From positions 19,430-83,429 of the forward strand of contig NZ_JAANPA010000008.1 of assembly GCF_011320075.1 (NCBI RefSeq): a stretch of DNA of 64,000 nucleotides, in the 5' to 3' direction. The translations under genes and the position numbers were made by a program. A model generated the notes under the pieces. The model had not been told where the DNA came from and ran no database searches. It worked only from the letters and a program-made list of their open reading frames with translations. Positions 52,998-61,900 of this stretch are shown piece by piece; positions within the stretch are counted from its first letter, which is position 1; each line of letters opens with the position of its first letter. Source of the stretch: Sphingosinicella sp. YJ22. GTDB lineage: Bacteria; Pseudomonadota; Alphaproteobacteria; Sphingomonadales; Sphingomonadaceae.

Positions 52998-53812
52998 AGG
53001 TTCGCCAAGCCCTCGCTGAGGCCGAACGGCGGCTCTCCGCCGTCCCCGGCCAACCGCGCCAGGACGCCGAGCTGCTGATGGCGGCGGCGCTGGGGGTGGG
53101 CCCCGGCGAGATGAAGCTTCGGCATCTCGACGATCCGGTGCCGACGGCGTTCGAGGACCTTCTGCGTCGACGCCTGGCCCGCGAGCCGGTCGCCTATATC
53201 GTCGGCCATGCCGGCTTCTGGACGATCGAGCTGGAGGTCGGGCCGGGCGTCCTCATCCCGCGCGCCGACAGCGAGACCCTGATCGAGGCGGCGGTCGACC
53301 ATTTCCGCGGCCGTTCGCCCGTGACCGTGCTCGACCTCGGCACCGGCCCCGGCACCTTGCTGCTGGCGGCGCTCGACCAGTGGCCGACGGCGCGCGGCCT
53401 CGGCGTCGACCGATCCGAGGAAGCGCTGGACTATGCCCGCCGCAACGCCGATCGGCTCGGGATTGCCGAGCGCTCGGAATGGGGGCTGGGCGACTGGTCG
53501 GACGGCATCGAGAGCGCGTTCGACCTCGTCCTGTGCAACCCGCCCTATATCGAGCGGGACGCGGCGCTCGATCCCGACGTGGTCGAGTGGGAGCCGCACG
53601 AGGCGCTGTTCGCTGGCCCGGACGGATTGGACGACTATCGCCAGCTGGCGACGCAGATCGAGCGGCTCGTCGCACCGGGCGGCGCCGCCTGCCTGGAGAT
53701 CGGCGCGGGCCAGGAGGATGCGGTGCGGGAATTGTTCGCCGGCATGCCGTTCACCATATCGTCACGCAACGACCTTAGAGGTGTGACCCGCTGTCTGGTT
53801 CTGCGCCGCTAA
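52994..53812 (+). CDS. prmC: Peptide chain release factor N5-glutamine methyltransferase
   Basis: Methylates the GGQ glutamine of release factors. N-terminal helical domain (~1-75) then the SAM domain: [16 protein letters not shown] (~113-128), ATG of the acidic loop [20 protein letters not shown] (~136-155), and the hallmark NPPY in [15 protein letters not shown] (~176-190). Length of 272 is normal. Start is GTG 52994 overlapping the prfA stop, so the modifying enzyme is translated with its substrate's gene. A 314-base non-coding stretch follows. Confidence 0.94.
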
Positions 53813-54126
53813 ACCGAGATTATGCTTTTTTTCTTGGATTTGCGGCGCGTGATGACTAGATAGGGGGTCAGGGACGGGGCCAGCCACAACGCTCGAGTAT
53901 TGTGGAGCCGACCGTCGCTCAACCCCGATTGCTTCGTCGCAACGGCGCCTTTGGCGGGCGCGCGCGGCTACGACAGGAGGGAGCCTGCCGCAAAGCGGGC
54001 TTCTGGCCCCTGTGGGTGCTTCCCTAAGCGCCGGGCCGTCAGGATCGTGGATTGAGCTCGTGTGTGCGGCTGGGTGCCGCCAGCCGGTGAGGGAAAGATT
54101 AGACCACCTTTGGCTAGGATTTTAAT
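53813..54126 (+). other. Long structured non-coding leader before the DUF4167 gene
   Basis: No open reading frame of convincing length or quality is seen in these 314 bases. It holds several consecutive hairpins: CACAA / TTGTG (53885-53904), AGCCTGC / GCGGGCT (53982-54001), GGTGCTT-CCCT-AAGCGCC (54015-54032) and a perfect CGGCTGG-GTGCCG-CCAGCCG (54067-54086). It is followed by an A/T-rich segment with AGGAT before a TTG start codon. A run of eight T at about 53825 lies near the prmC stop. I do not recognise tmRNA, SRP RNA, RNase P or a known riboswitch. A cis-acting leader RNA or an independent small RNA are both possible. Confidence 0.5.
53834..53862 (+). promoter_or_regulatory. Candidate promoter of the DUF4167 gene
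   Basis: TTGGAT and TAGATA separated by 17 bases, in the AT-rich start of the gap after prmC. A start point near 53869 would give a leader of about 255 bases. Only a consensus match by eye. Confidence 0.35.
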
Positions 54127-54777
54127 TTGATCAACAATCGTCAGGGCGGCCGCAGGCGCGGTCGCGGCGGCGGGGGCCGGGCGCCGAACAGCGGCCCCAG
54201 CACAGGCAACCGCCAGGACAACCGCCAGCGCGGCAATGCGGCGCAGCTGCTCGAGAAGTACAAGCAGCTGGCGCGCGACATGCAAATGCAGGGCGACCGA
54301 GTCCAGACCGAATATTATCTACAGTTCGCGGACCATTATTTCCGCGTCCTCAACGAGAACCGCGCCCGCTTCGAGGAGCATCGCCGTCCCCGCGACGACG
54401 ACTATTCCGACGAGGACGAGGGCGAGGAAGAAATGGCTGCGGCCGAGTCCGACGGCGACGAGGCCCCGCAGCAGCAAGGCGACGGCGACCAGCCGCGCAG
54501 CCGCCGAGGCCGCGATGACGGTGGGCGCGATGGCGACCAGCGCTTCGGCGAGGGCCAGCGCCGCCGCCGCGGCCGCCGCGACTTCAACGGCGACGAGGCT
54601 CCGCAGCAGTCGGCCGATGGCGAAGGCGAGAGCCGCATCGCGCTCGACAGCCTGCCGCCGGCCATCTCCCCCGCCCCTTCGGACGACGAGGGCGACGCCG
54701 AGGAGGCGCCGCGCCCGCGCCGCCGCACCCGCCGCCCGCGCGGCGAGGAAGGCGAGACCACGCCGGCCGCCGCCTAG
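54127..54777 (+). CDS. DUF4167 protein, 216 aa (TTG start)
   Basis: A conserved alphaproteobacterial protein. The N-terminal part is Arg/Gly/Asn-rich (NNRQGGRRRGRGGGGRAP), RNA-binding-like; the DUF4167 core follows (~35-82): RGNAAQLLEKYKQLARDMQM, QGDRVQTEYYLQFADHYFRV, LNENRARFEE. The rest is an acidic/basic disordered tail with alternating DEDEGEEE and RRRGRRD. TTG 54127 gives the family start MINNRQGGRRR; AGGAT lies eight bases before it. The TTG codon and long leader suggest translational control. Binding to RNA or ribosome is inferred from composition. A 15-base-pair hairpin terminator follows. Confidence 0.85.
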   Translation: MINNRQGGRRRGRGGGGRAPNSGPSTGNRQDNRQRGNAAQLLEKYKQLARDMQMQGDRVQTEYYLQFADHYFRVLNENRARFEEHRRPRDDDYSDEDEGEEEMAAAESDGDEAPQQQGDGDQPRSRRGRDDGGRDGDQRFGEGQRRRRGRRDFNGDEAPQQSADGEGESRIALDSLPPAISPAPSDDEGDAEEAPRPRRRTRRPRGEEGETTPAAA

Positions 54778-54801
54778 CCAGCGCCGCTTTTGAAAACCGG
54801 G

Positions 54802-54838
54802 AACCCGGTCGGGCGACGCATCGCTCGGCCGGGTTTCT
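54802..54838 (+). terminator. Strong hairpin terminator after the DUF4167 gene
   Basis: Arms 54802-54816 and 54821-54835 pair over 15 positions (two G-T) with loop CGCA, starting AACCCGG and ending CCGGGTT, followed by TCTC. It lies 25 bases after the stop. Confidence 0.7.
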
Positions 54839-54921
54839 CGTATCTGGGCTAACCCTCTTCACCGATTGCTTTTCCGGACGGCCTCGCACAGGTTCGGGTG
54901 ACGAGCCGGGGAGGATTGTCC

Positions 54922-56418
54922 ATGCGTCGCCTGCTGCCGATCTGCGCCTTCATCGCCGCGCCTGCTTTGGCGCAGGACAATGCGATCCCGCCGCCGGGCG
55001 TGTCGGCCCAGGGCGACGTCTCGGTCACCATCTACAACAACGACCTCGCGCTGGTGCAGGACGTGCGCCAGCTGAACATCGCCTCAGGCCGCGTGCGCCA
55101 GGAGTTCCCGGACGTGTCCGCCCGAATCCAGCCGCAGACGGTGACGATGACCGGTGACGGCCTGGAGATCGTCGAGCAGAATTTCGATTTCGACCTGCTG
55201 TCGCCCCAGGCGCTGATGCAGAAGGCGGTCGGTGAGACGATCACCCTGGTGCGGACGATCCCGACCACCGGCGCCGAGACGCGGGAGCAGGCGCGGGTGC
55301 TGGCCGTGAACGGCGGCGTCGTCCTTCAGATCGGCAACCGCATCGAGGTGCTGCGCGACGACGGCATGCCGGTTCGGGTGATCTTCGACCGGGTGCCGGA
55401 GAATCTGCGCGCCCGACCGACCCTGTCGGTGACCTTCGACAGCCGCCGCGGCGGCCCCCGCCCGGTCAACCTCACCTATCTGACCAACGGCCTCGCCTGG
55501 CAGGCCGATTATGTCGCCCTGTTCGATCAGGCCGCCGGCCGGATGGACGTCCAGGGCTGGATCACCCTGACCAACAACAGCGGCACCGAATATCGCAACG
55601 CCAACACCCTGCTGGTCGCCGGCAACGTCGAGGCCAATTCCGATCAGTATCGCTACAGCCGCCCGACGCCGCCCCAGCCCGGCATGCGCCAGGCCGGCAC
55701 CGAAAGCGCCGATCGCGAGCGGATCGGTGATTACTATCTCTATCCGCTGCCGGAGCGGACGACGATCGCCAACCGCCAGACCAAGCAGGTCAGCTTCCTA
55801 GACGTGTCCGGCGCCCAGGCGCAGCGCGCCTATGAATATCGCAACGGCTGGCTCGCGACCTTCGACGAGCCGCAGAACGTCAACACCGTGCTTCGCTTCT
55901 CCAGCTCGCGCGACCAAGGGCTCGGCGACGCGCTTCCGGCCGGCACCGTCCGGGTCTACCAGCGCGACGCGCGCGGCAACCCGCAATTCGTCGGGGAGAG
56001 CCGGATCGGCCATACGCCGATGGGCTCCGAACTCGGCCTCGTCACGGGCCAGGCCTTCGACGTGAAGGTCCAGCCGGTGGTCGAGAACCGCCAGCAGATC
56101 AGCGAGGAGCAGTGGCGGCTGACCGACCGCTTCCGCATCACCCACCCCGACGGCACGCGCACGACCGGTGAGCGCGAGACGCTCCGGCGCACCGACCATT
56201 GGCAGACGCAGATGCGCTACACGGTCACCAACGCGCGGCCGGAGCCGGTGACGGTGAGCGTCTATCAATCGGGCCTTGGCCGCTGGTGGGCGGACTCACG
56301 GATCGTCCAGGAGTCGCTCCCGCACGAACGGGTGTCGGACGACCAGGTGGTGTGGCGCGTGCCGGTCCCGGCGAACGGCACCGTCAACCTCAACGTCACC
56401 TACCAGACGCGTTACTGA
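54922..56418 (+). CDS. Exported DUF4139 protein, paralogue 1, 498 aa
   Basis: A signal peptide (MRRLLPICAFIAAPALAQ) precedes a mature protein with the layout of DUF4139 proteins: VTIYNNDLALVQDVRQLNI, then the mid-region LTYLTNGLAWQADYVALFDQ (~188-207), GWITLTNNSGTEYRNANTLL and a C-terminal beta part with NGWLATFDEP, LPAGTVRVYQRDARGNPQFV, RMRYTVTN-type TQMRYTVTNARPEPVTV and WRVPVPANGTVNLNVTYQ. ATG 54922 has GGGAGGA upstream; the frame is open to 54898. Periplasmic or outer-membrane associated; no known activity. A second copy follows four bases after the stop. Confidence 0.82.
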   Translation: MRRLLPICAFIAAPALAQDNAIPPPGVSAQGDVSVTIYNNDLALVQDVRQLNIASGRVRQEFPDVSARIQPQTVTMTGDGLEIVEQNFDFDLLSPQALMQKAVGETITLVRTIPTTGAETREQARVLAVNGGVVLQIGNRIEVLRDDGMPVRVIFDRVPENLRARPTLSVTFDSRRGGPRPVNLTYLTNGLAWQADYVALFDQAAGRMDVQGWITLTNNSGTEYRNANTLLVAGNVEANSDQYRYSRPTPPQPGMRQAGTESADRERIGDYYLYPLPERTTIANRQTKQVSFLDVSGAQAQRAYEYRNGWLATFDEPQNVNTVLRFSSSRDQGLGDALPAGTVRVYQRDARGNPQFVGESRIGHTPMGSELGLVTGQAFDVKVQPVVENRQQISEEQWRLTDRFRITHPDGTRTTGERETLRRTDHWQTQMRYTVTNARPEPVTVSVYQSGLGRWWADSRIVQESLPHERVSDDQVVWRVPVPANGTVNLNVTYQTRY

Positions 56419-56422
56419 GCCG

Positions 56423-57991
56423 ATGCGCCGCTGGCGCCTTCCGGCCGGCCTCCTCGCTTCGCTCGCGCTGGGCGCGGGAGTGGCGCAGGCGCAAGGCGTG
56501 GTGACATCGCCGGCGCCGGCTTCGGTCGACGTCACGGTGTATCGCAACCCCAGTCGCAGTGCCGCGCAGGAGCTGGACCTGGACTGGCTCGGGGGCTTCG
56601 CCCTGGTCAGCGAGACTCGCACGATCACGCTTCCGGCGGGCGAGAGCGAGATCCGCTTCGAAGGCGTGGCGGGCGGAATCGTGCCGCAAAGCGCAATCGT
56701 CACCGGCTTCCCCGAAGGCATCGTCGAGCGCAACCGCGACGCCTATCTGCTCTCGCCCGGGACCCTGCTCGAGCGATCGCTGGGGCGGCGGGTGACGGTG
56801 CGCCGGACCTCGCGCCGGACCGGCGAGGTGCGCGAGGAGGAGGCGGTGATCCGCAGCGGCGCCGAGGGCGCGGTCGTGCTTCAGACCGCCGCCGGCTTCG
56901 AGGCGTTGCGTTGTACCGGCCTCAACGAGACGATCGTCTATCCGGAGGTGCCGCCGGGCCTGTCGTCGCGGCCGACCCTGTCGGTTCGGGCGCGCAGCGC
57001 GCAGCCGGTGACCGCGACTGTCACGCTCTCCTATCTCGCTCAAGGCTTCGACTGGCAGGCCAATTACATCGCGGACCTGTCGCCCGACGGCCGGACGGTG
57101 CAGCTCTTCGCCTGGCTGACTCTGGCGAGCAGCGACGAGACCAGCTTCCGCGACGCCGACGTCCAGGCCGTCGCCGGCCGCCTCAACCGCGAGCGGGTCG
57201 AGGTCCAGGAGGCCGAGGCAAGCCCGCTGAGCCTGCGATGCTGGCCCTCCGCGAGAACCAGCGACGTGGGAATGCTGGATGACCCCCGGGCCAATGGCAG
57301 GGGTCCCCCTCCGCCCCCCGCGATGATGTCACCGACGGCCGTGACGTCGGTTTCCGAAGAAGAAATGAGCATCGTCGTGACCGGCTCGCGGATCGCCCGT
57401 CCCGAGGAACTCGGCGATCTCAAGCTGTTCCGTTTGCCCGAGCCGGTCACCGTCGCGGCCAACAGCCAGAAGCAGGTGGCGCTGCTGGTCCAGCCGCGGG
57501 TGGCGGTTGAGACCGTGTTCCGCTCGCGGCTCGACCCGTCGTCCACCGAAGAATCCCAGGCCACCATGCGCTACCTGGTCACCCGCAACCGCACCGCGGA
57601 AGGGCTCGGCATCACGCTTCCCGCCGGCGGCATATCGCTGTTCACCCGAGCCGGCGGCCGGCGGCTGCTGATCGGGCAGGGCAGCGTCGCCGACCGGGCG
57701 ATCGGAGACGACGTCGAGATTCAGCTCGGTGAATCGAGCGGTGTCAGGACTACGGTCAGCGAAGGCGACTTTGGCGACGACTGGACCGACTACACGCTCA
57801 CCGTCACCAACGACCAGACGCGGCCGGTACGGTTCGAAGTGGAATTCTCTCTCGACGACGACGAGCGCTTCGACCGGCGAAGCGCGCCGCGCCAGCGCCG
57901 CGACGGCCGCCCGCTGTGGACGACCACGGTGCCGGCCAACGGCACCGCGATCTACCGCTATCGCCTTCTCGAGATCGAGCCGGAGGACTAG
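56423..57991 (+). CDS. Exported DUF4139 protein, paralogue 2, with unusual insertion, 522 aa
   Basis: Signal peptide (MRRWRLPAGLLASLALGAGVAQAQ as a whole; core LLASLALGAG). The body follows paralogue 1: TLSYLAQGFDWQANYIADLS (~193-212), then LFAWLTLASSDETSFRDADV, and the end TLTVTNDQTRPVRFEVEFS and WTTTVPANGTAIYRYRL. Between, at about residues 270-335, is an insertion with Pro-rich sequence, a Cys, and SEEEMSIVVTGSRIARPEE, which reads like the N-terminal plug entry of TonB-dependent receptors. The two genes are four bases apart and surely co-transcribed. It ends convergently, sharing CTAG with the thioesterase stop. Confidence 0.8.
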   Translation: MRRWRLPAGLLASLALGAGVAQAQGVVTSPAPASVDVTVYRNPSRSAAQELDLDWLGGFALVSETRTITLPAGESEIRFEGVAGGIVPQSAIVTGFPEGIVERNRDAYLLSPGTLLERSLGRRVTVRRTSRRTGEVREEEAVIRSGAEGAVVLQTAAGFEALRCTGLNETIVYPEVPPGLSSRPTLSVRARSAQPVTATVTLSYLAQGFDWQANYIADLSPDGRTVQLFAWLTLASSDETSFRDADVQAVAGRLNRERVEVQEAEASPLSLRCWPSARTSDVGMLDDPRANGRGPPPPPAMMSPTAVTSVSEEEMSIVVTGSRIARPEELGDLKLFRLPEPVTVAANSQKQVALLVQPRVAVETVFRSRLDPSSTEESQATMRYLVTRNRTAEGLGITLPAGGISLFTRAGGRRLLIGQGSVADRAIGDDVEIQLGESSGVRTTVSEGDFGDDWTDYTLTVTNDQTRPVRFEVEFSLDDDERFDRRSAPRQRRDGRPLWTTTVPANGTAIYRYRLLEIEPED

Positions 57992-58407
57992 CCCCGCTTG
58001 ACCGGGCGCGGGCGATGCTCGTCGTCGAGCGCGACGAAGGTGAACAGGCCCTCGGTGACCTTGACCGCCTGGCGGCCGCGGTCGCGCATGGCGATGACCT
58101 CGATCCGGATCGCGATCGAGGTGCGGCCGATCCGCTCGACCCAGGCATAGACCGACACCACGTCGTGGAGCAGGACCGGGGCGATGAACTCCATCGCCTG
58201 GATGGCGACGGTCGCGACCGGGCCGTCCGCCTCGCGCGAGGCGATGATGCCGGCGGCGATGTCCATCTGCGACAAGACCCAGCCGCCGAAGATATGGCCG
58301 TTGGCGTTGATGTCGCCGGGGCGCGGCGCGACCCGCAGGATCGGCTCGCGATAAGGCTCCTCGCCCGCCTTCGAAGCGCGGGCTTCAGCGGTCAGTTCGG
58401 TGGTCAT
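57988..58407 (-). CDS. Hotdog-fold acyl-CoA thioesterase (YciA-like), 139 aa
   Basis: Hydrolyses acyl-CoA to free acid and CoA. Hotdog features are PGDINANGHIFGGWVLSQMD (~31-50), where the helix GGWVLSQMD carries the catalytic Asp, AAGIIASREADG, AIQAMEFIAPVLLHDVVSVY (~69-88) and the closing strand EGLFTFVALDDEHRPRPV. Length and motifs fit the YciA/acyl-CoA thioester hydrolase family. ATG 58407 gives MTTELTAEARASKAGEE. Its stop shares CTAG with the DUF4139 gene's stop. Confidence 0.88.
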   Translation of the reverse strand: MTTELTAEARASKAGEEPYREPILRVAPRPGDINANGHIFGGWVLSQMDIAAGIIASREADGPVATVAIQAMEFIAPVLLHDVVSVYAWVERIGRTSIAIRIEVIAMRDRGRQAVKVTEGLFTFVALDDEHRPRPVKRG

Positions 58408-58548
58408 TTCCAGTCTCCGGGAGTGGCATCCTCGTCGTGGCGCCGCCGCCGGTGAACGGGATCGTGAATTGGCATGGCTTTCAATTGGGCGCTGGCCGTG
58501 GAAGGATCAAGCGCGAGTCGAATGGCACGCAACGCACGGGAGAAGGCC

Positions 58549-58977
58549 ATGACGGTCGCCGCGATCCTCGCCACCCGCACCGGGGACATCATCACCGGCG
58601 CCCCCGACATGCTGGTCCGCGAGGCGGTGAGCCTGCTGGCGCAGCGCAAGATCGGCGCGGTTCCGGTCATGGACCACGACCGTGTGGCCGGCGTTATGTC
58701 GGAACGCGACGTCATCTACTGCCTGGCCCGCGACGGCGCGTCGATCCTCGACTGGCCGGTCAAGAAGATCATGACCGCGCCCGCGATCACGGTCGAGCCC
58801 GACACCACGGCGCTGTCGGCGCTGTCGCTGATGACCAGCCGGCGGATCCGCCACCTGCCGGTGGTCGAGGGCAAGAAGCTGATCGGCATCGTGTCGATCG
58901 GCGACCTCGTCAAATACCGCCTCGACAAGATCGAGCAGGAGGCGGCCCAGATGCTCAACTACATCCAGAGCGCGTAA
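58549..58977 (+). CDS. CBS-domain pair protein, 142 aa
   Basis: Two CBS motifs make one Bateman module that senses adenosyl ligands (AMP, ATP or SAM). First: ILATRTGDIITGAPDMLVRE to RDVIYCLARDGAS (~5-60); second: VKKIMTAPAITVEPDTTALS to DLVKYRLDKIE (~65-132), including RRIRHLPVVEGKKLIGIVSI. No output domain is fused. ATG 58549 with GGGAGAA upstream is preferred; ATG 58522 and 58474 are in frame. What it regulates is unknown; it lies convergent to the glutamate dehydrogenase gene. Confidence 0.85.
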   Translation: MTVAAILATRTGDIITGAPDMLVREAVSLLAQRKIGAVPVMDHDRVAGVMSERDVIYCLARDGASILDWPVKKIMTAPAITVEPDTTALSALSLMTSRRIRHLPVVEGKKLIGIVSIGDLVKYRLDKIEQEAAQMLNYIQSA

Positions 58978-58985
58978 CTTGGGGG

Positions 58986-61900
58986 CTACCGCGCCAGCAG
59001 GACCCGTGCCTGGGTGGCGATCTGGGCGAGCATCGGGGCGGTGGTGACCGGCGCCGTGCGGGCGCGCTCGACGGTGCGGCGGAACTGGTCGATCCGAGCG
59101 CCCTGATCGACGACCCACTTCTCGACCTCGGTGCGCGGGTCCTTGCCCGCCTTGGACCGGCGTTCCAGGAAGCCGAGGCGAAGCTCCTCGAAGTCGCGGG
59201 CGAGGCCGGCGGTGAGCAGCCGCTCCCACTGGTCGCCGCCGCGAAAGTGATTGGCCGCGTTCTGCGCCCAGTCGAGGCCGAGCGCTTCCCCGAGCTGGGT
59301 ATAGGCCTTGGTGATGGCGATCTCGTCGACGCCGATGCGCTGGCCGAGATTGGCGAGGCCGATGGCACCGTTGAGCTCCTGCAGCCGCACGATGCGGTCG
59401 ACCAGCTCCGCCGGGCCGCCGAGGGCGAGCAGGCGCGAGCGAGCGCCCGCCGCGTCGGCGCGCGGCTCCGGCCGCAGCAGGTCCTGGAGCGCCGCGTCGA
59501 GCTTGCTGAGCCCCGGCCGCAGCTGCTCGACGATGTCTCCCGGCATCAGGCTCGGCGAGGTGCAGCGGAGGATGTCGGCGATCTGCATCTGGAGGCCGCG
59601 CGACGCTTCCGCGAACAGCTGCAGGCGGACCTGCTCGGGAATGTCCGCTGAGTCGAGGGCGGCCCACAGCGAGTCCATGCCGAACAGCCGTTCGGCGGCG
59701 ATGAAGGCCGCGGCGGCCTGGCCGAAGGACGCGCCTTCCTCTTCGGTCAGCGCGAACGACGCGGTGATTCCGAGCCGGTTGACGAAGCGGTTGGCGACCT
59801 TGGTGGCGATGATCTCGCAGCGCAGGCGATGATGCTCGATCGCATCGGCGAAGCGCTCGCGCATCTCCTCCGGGAAGGCGCCGGAAAGCTCCGCCGCCAT
59901 GGTCGGGTCCTGCGCGATGTTGGTCTGCTCGACCGCTTCCTGCAGCGCCATCTTCGAGCTCGACAGCAGCACCGCCAGCTCGGGCCGGGTTAGGCCGCGG
60001 CCTTCCTGGGCGCGGCGGAGCAGCTCCTCATTGCCTTCCAGGCCCTCGACCACGCGGTTGAGCCGGCCGGCTTCCTCGAGCAGCTCGATCGCTCGGACCA
60101 GCGACGGCAGCGCCTCGGCGCCGCCCTGCTCGGCGATCGACAGCGCCAGAGTCTGGAGGCGGTTGTCCTCCAGAACGATCTGGGCGACCTCCTCGGTCAT
60201 CCCGACGAGGACGGCGTTGCGATCCTCGAGGCTCAGCCGCCCCTCCTGCATCTCGCGGTTGAGCGGGATCTTGATGTTGACCTCGTTGTCCGAGCAGTCG
60301 ACGCCGGCCGAATTGTCGATGAAGTCGGTGTTGATTCGGCCGCCATGCGCGCTGAACTCGATCCGCGCGGCCTGGGTGACGCCCAGGTTGGCGCCTTCGC
60401 CGATCGCCTTGGCGCGGACCTCGTCGGCATTGACCCGGACCGGGTCGTTGCCGGGATCGCCGGCCTCGCCATGGCTCTGCGTCGAGGCCTTGATGTAGGT
60501 GCCGATGCCGCCGAACCAGAGCAGGTCGACGCTCGAGCGAAGAATCGCCTGGATGAGCGCGGTCGGCTCGATCTCCTCGACCTCCAGGCCGAGCATCGCG
60601 CGGACCTCGCGCGACAGCGGGATCGACTTCTGGCTGCGCGGGAAGATGCCGCCGCCCTTGGAGATCAGCGTCTCATCATAATCGGCCCAGCTGGAGCGCG
60701 GCAGGTGGAACAGCCGGTCGCGCTCCGTCCAGGTCTTCGCCGGGTCCGGATCGGGATCGAGGAAGATGTGGCGGTGATCGAAGGCGGCCACCAGCTTGAT
60801 GGCCTTCGACAACAGCATGCCGTTGCCGAACACGTCGCCCGACATGTCGCCGACGCCGGCGACGCGGATCGGGTCCTTCTGAACGTCGACGCCGATCTCG
60901 CGGAAGTGGCGCTGGACCGAGACCCAGGCGCCGCGGGCGGTGATGCCCATCGCCTTGTGGTCGTAGCCGTTGCTGCCGCCGCTGGCGAAGGCGTCGCCCA
61001 GCCAGAAGCCGCGCTCGGCGGAAATGGCGTTGGCGACGTCCGAGAAGGTCGCCGTGCCCTTGTCGGCGGCGACGACGAAATAGGGGTCCTCGCCGTCGCG
61101 GATGACCACCTGCTCGGGATGAACCACCTTGTCCTCGACGATGTTGTCGGTGACCGACAGCAAGGAGCGGATGAAGATCCGGTAGCTCTCGGTGCCCTCG
61201 GCGATCCACGCGTCGCGGTTCGACGCCGGCGGCAGCTGCTTGGGATAGAAGCCGCCCTTGGCGCCGGTCGGCACGATGACGGCGTTCTTCACGAGCTGCG
61301 CCTTCATCAGGCCGAGGATCTCGGTGCGGAAGTCGTCGCGCCGGTCGGACCAGCGAAGGCCGCCGCGGGCGACCGGGCCGCCGCGCAGGTGGATGCCCTC
61401 GACGCGCGGCGAATAGACCCAGATCTCGCGCCACGGCACCGGCGCGGGAAGGCCCGGGACCTGCGAGGAATCGAGCTTGAAAGCGAGCGCTTCCTCGGCC
61501 GCCGGCGAGAAGGCGTTGGTGCGCAGCGTCGCGGCGACGACTCCGCGGATGAGGCGCAGGATGCGGTCCTCGTCGATCGCGGCGACCTCGGCGAGGCCGT
61601 TGTCGATCGTCCGGTTGGCGGCGGCCACCGCCTTGCCGCGCTCCTCGCCGACCGCCGGGTCGTGCATCGCCTCGAACAGGCCGATCAGGCCGTGGGTGAC
61701 CGCGGGCGCGCGGCGCAGCGCCTCGACGACGGTGATCATCGAATAGGACAGGCCGGTCTGGCGCAGGTAGCGGAACCAGGCGCGCAGCAACACGACCGCG
61801 CGCGGATCCAGTCCCGCGGCGACGATCAGCTGGTTGAAGACGTCATTCTCCGACGCGCCTTCGAGGACCGATGCAACGACCTCCTCGATGACGTCTGCAC

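Noticed and set aside
57361..57420. A TonB-dependent receptor gene or fragment.
   Set aside because: Only the short IVVTGSR phrase is present; no plug or beta-barrel sequence follows and the surrounding frame is DUF4139.
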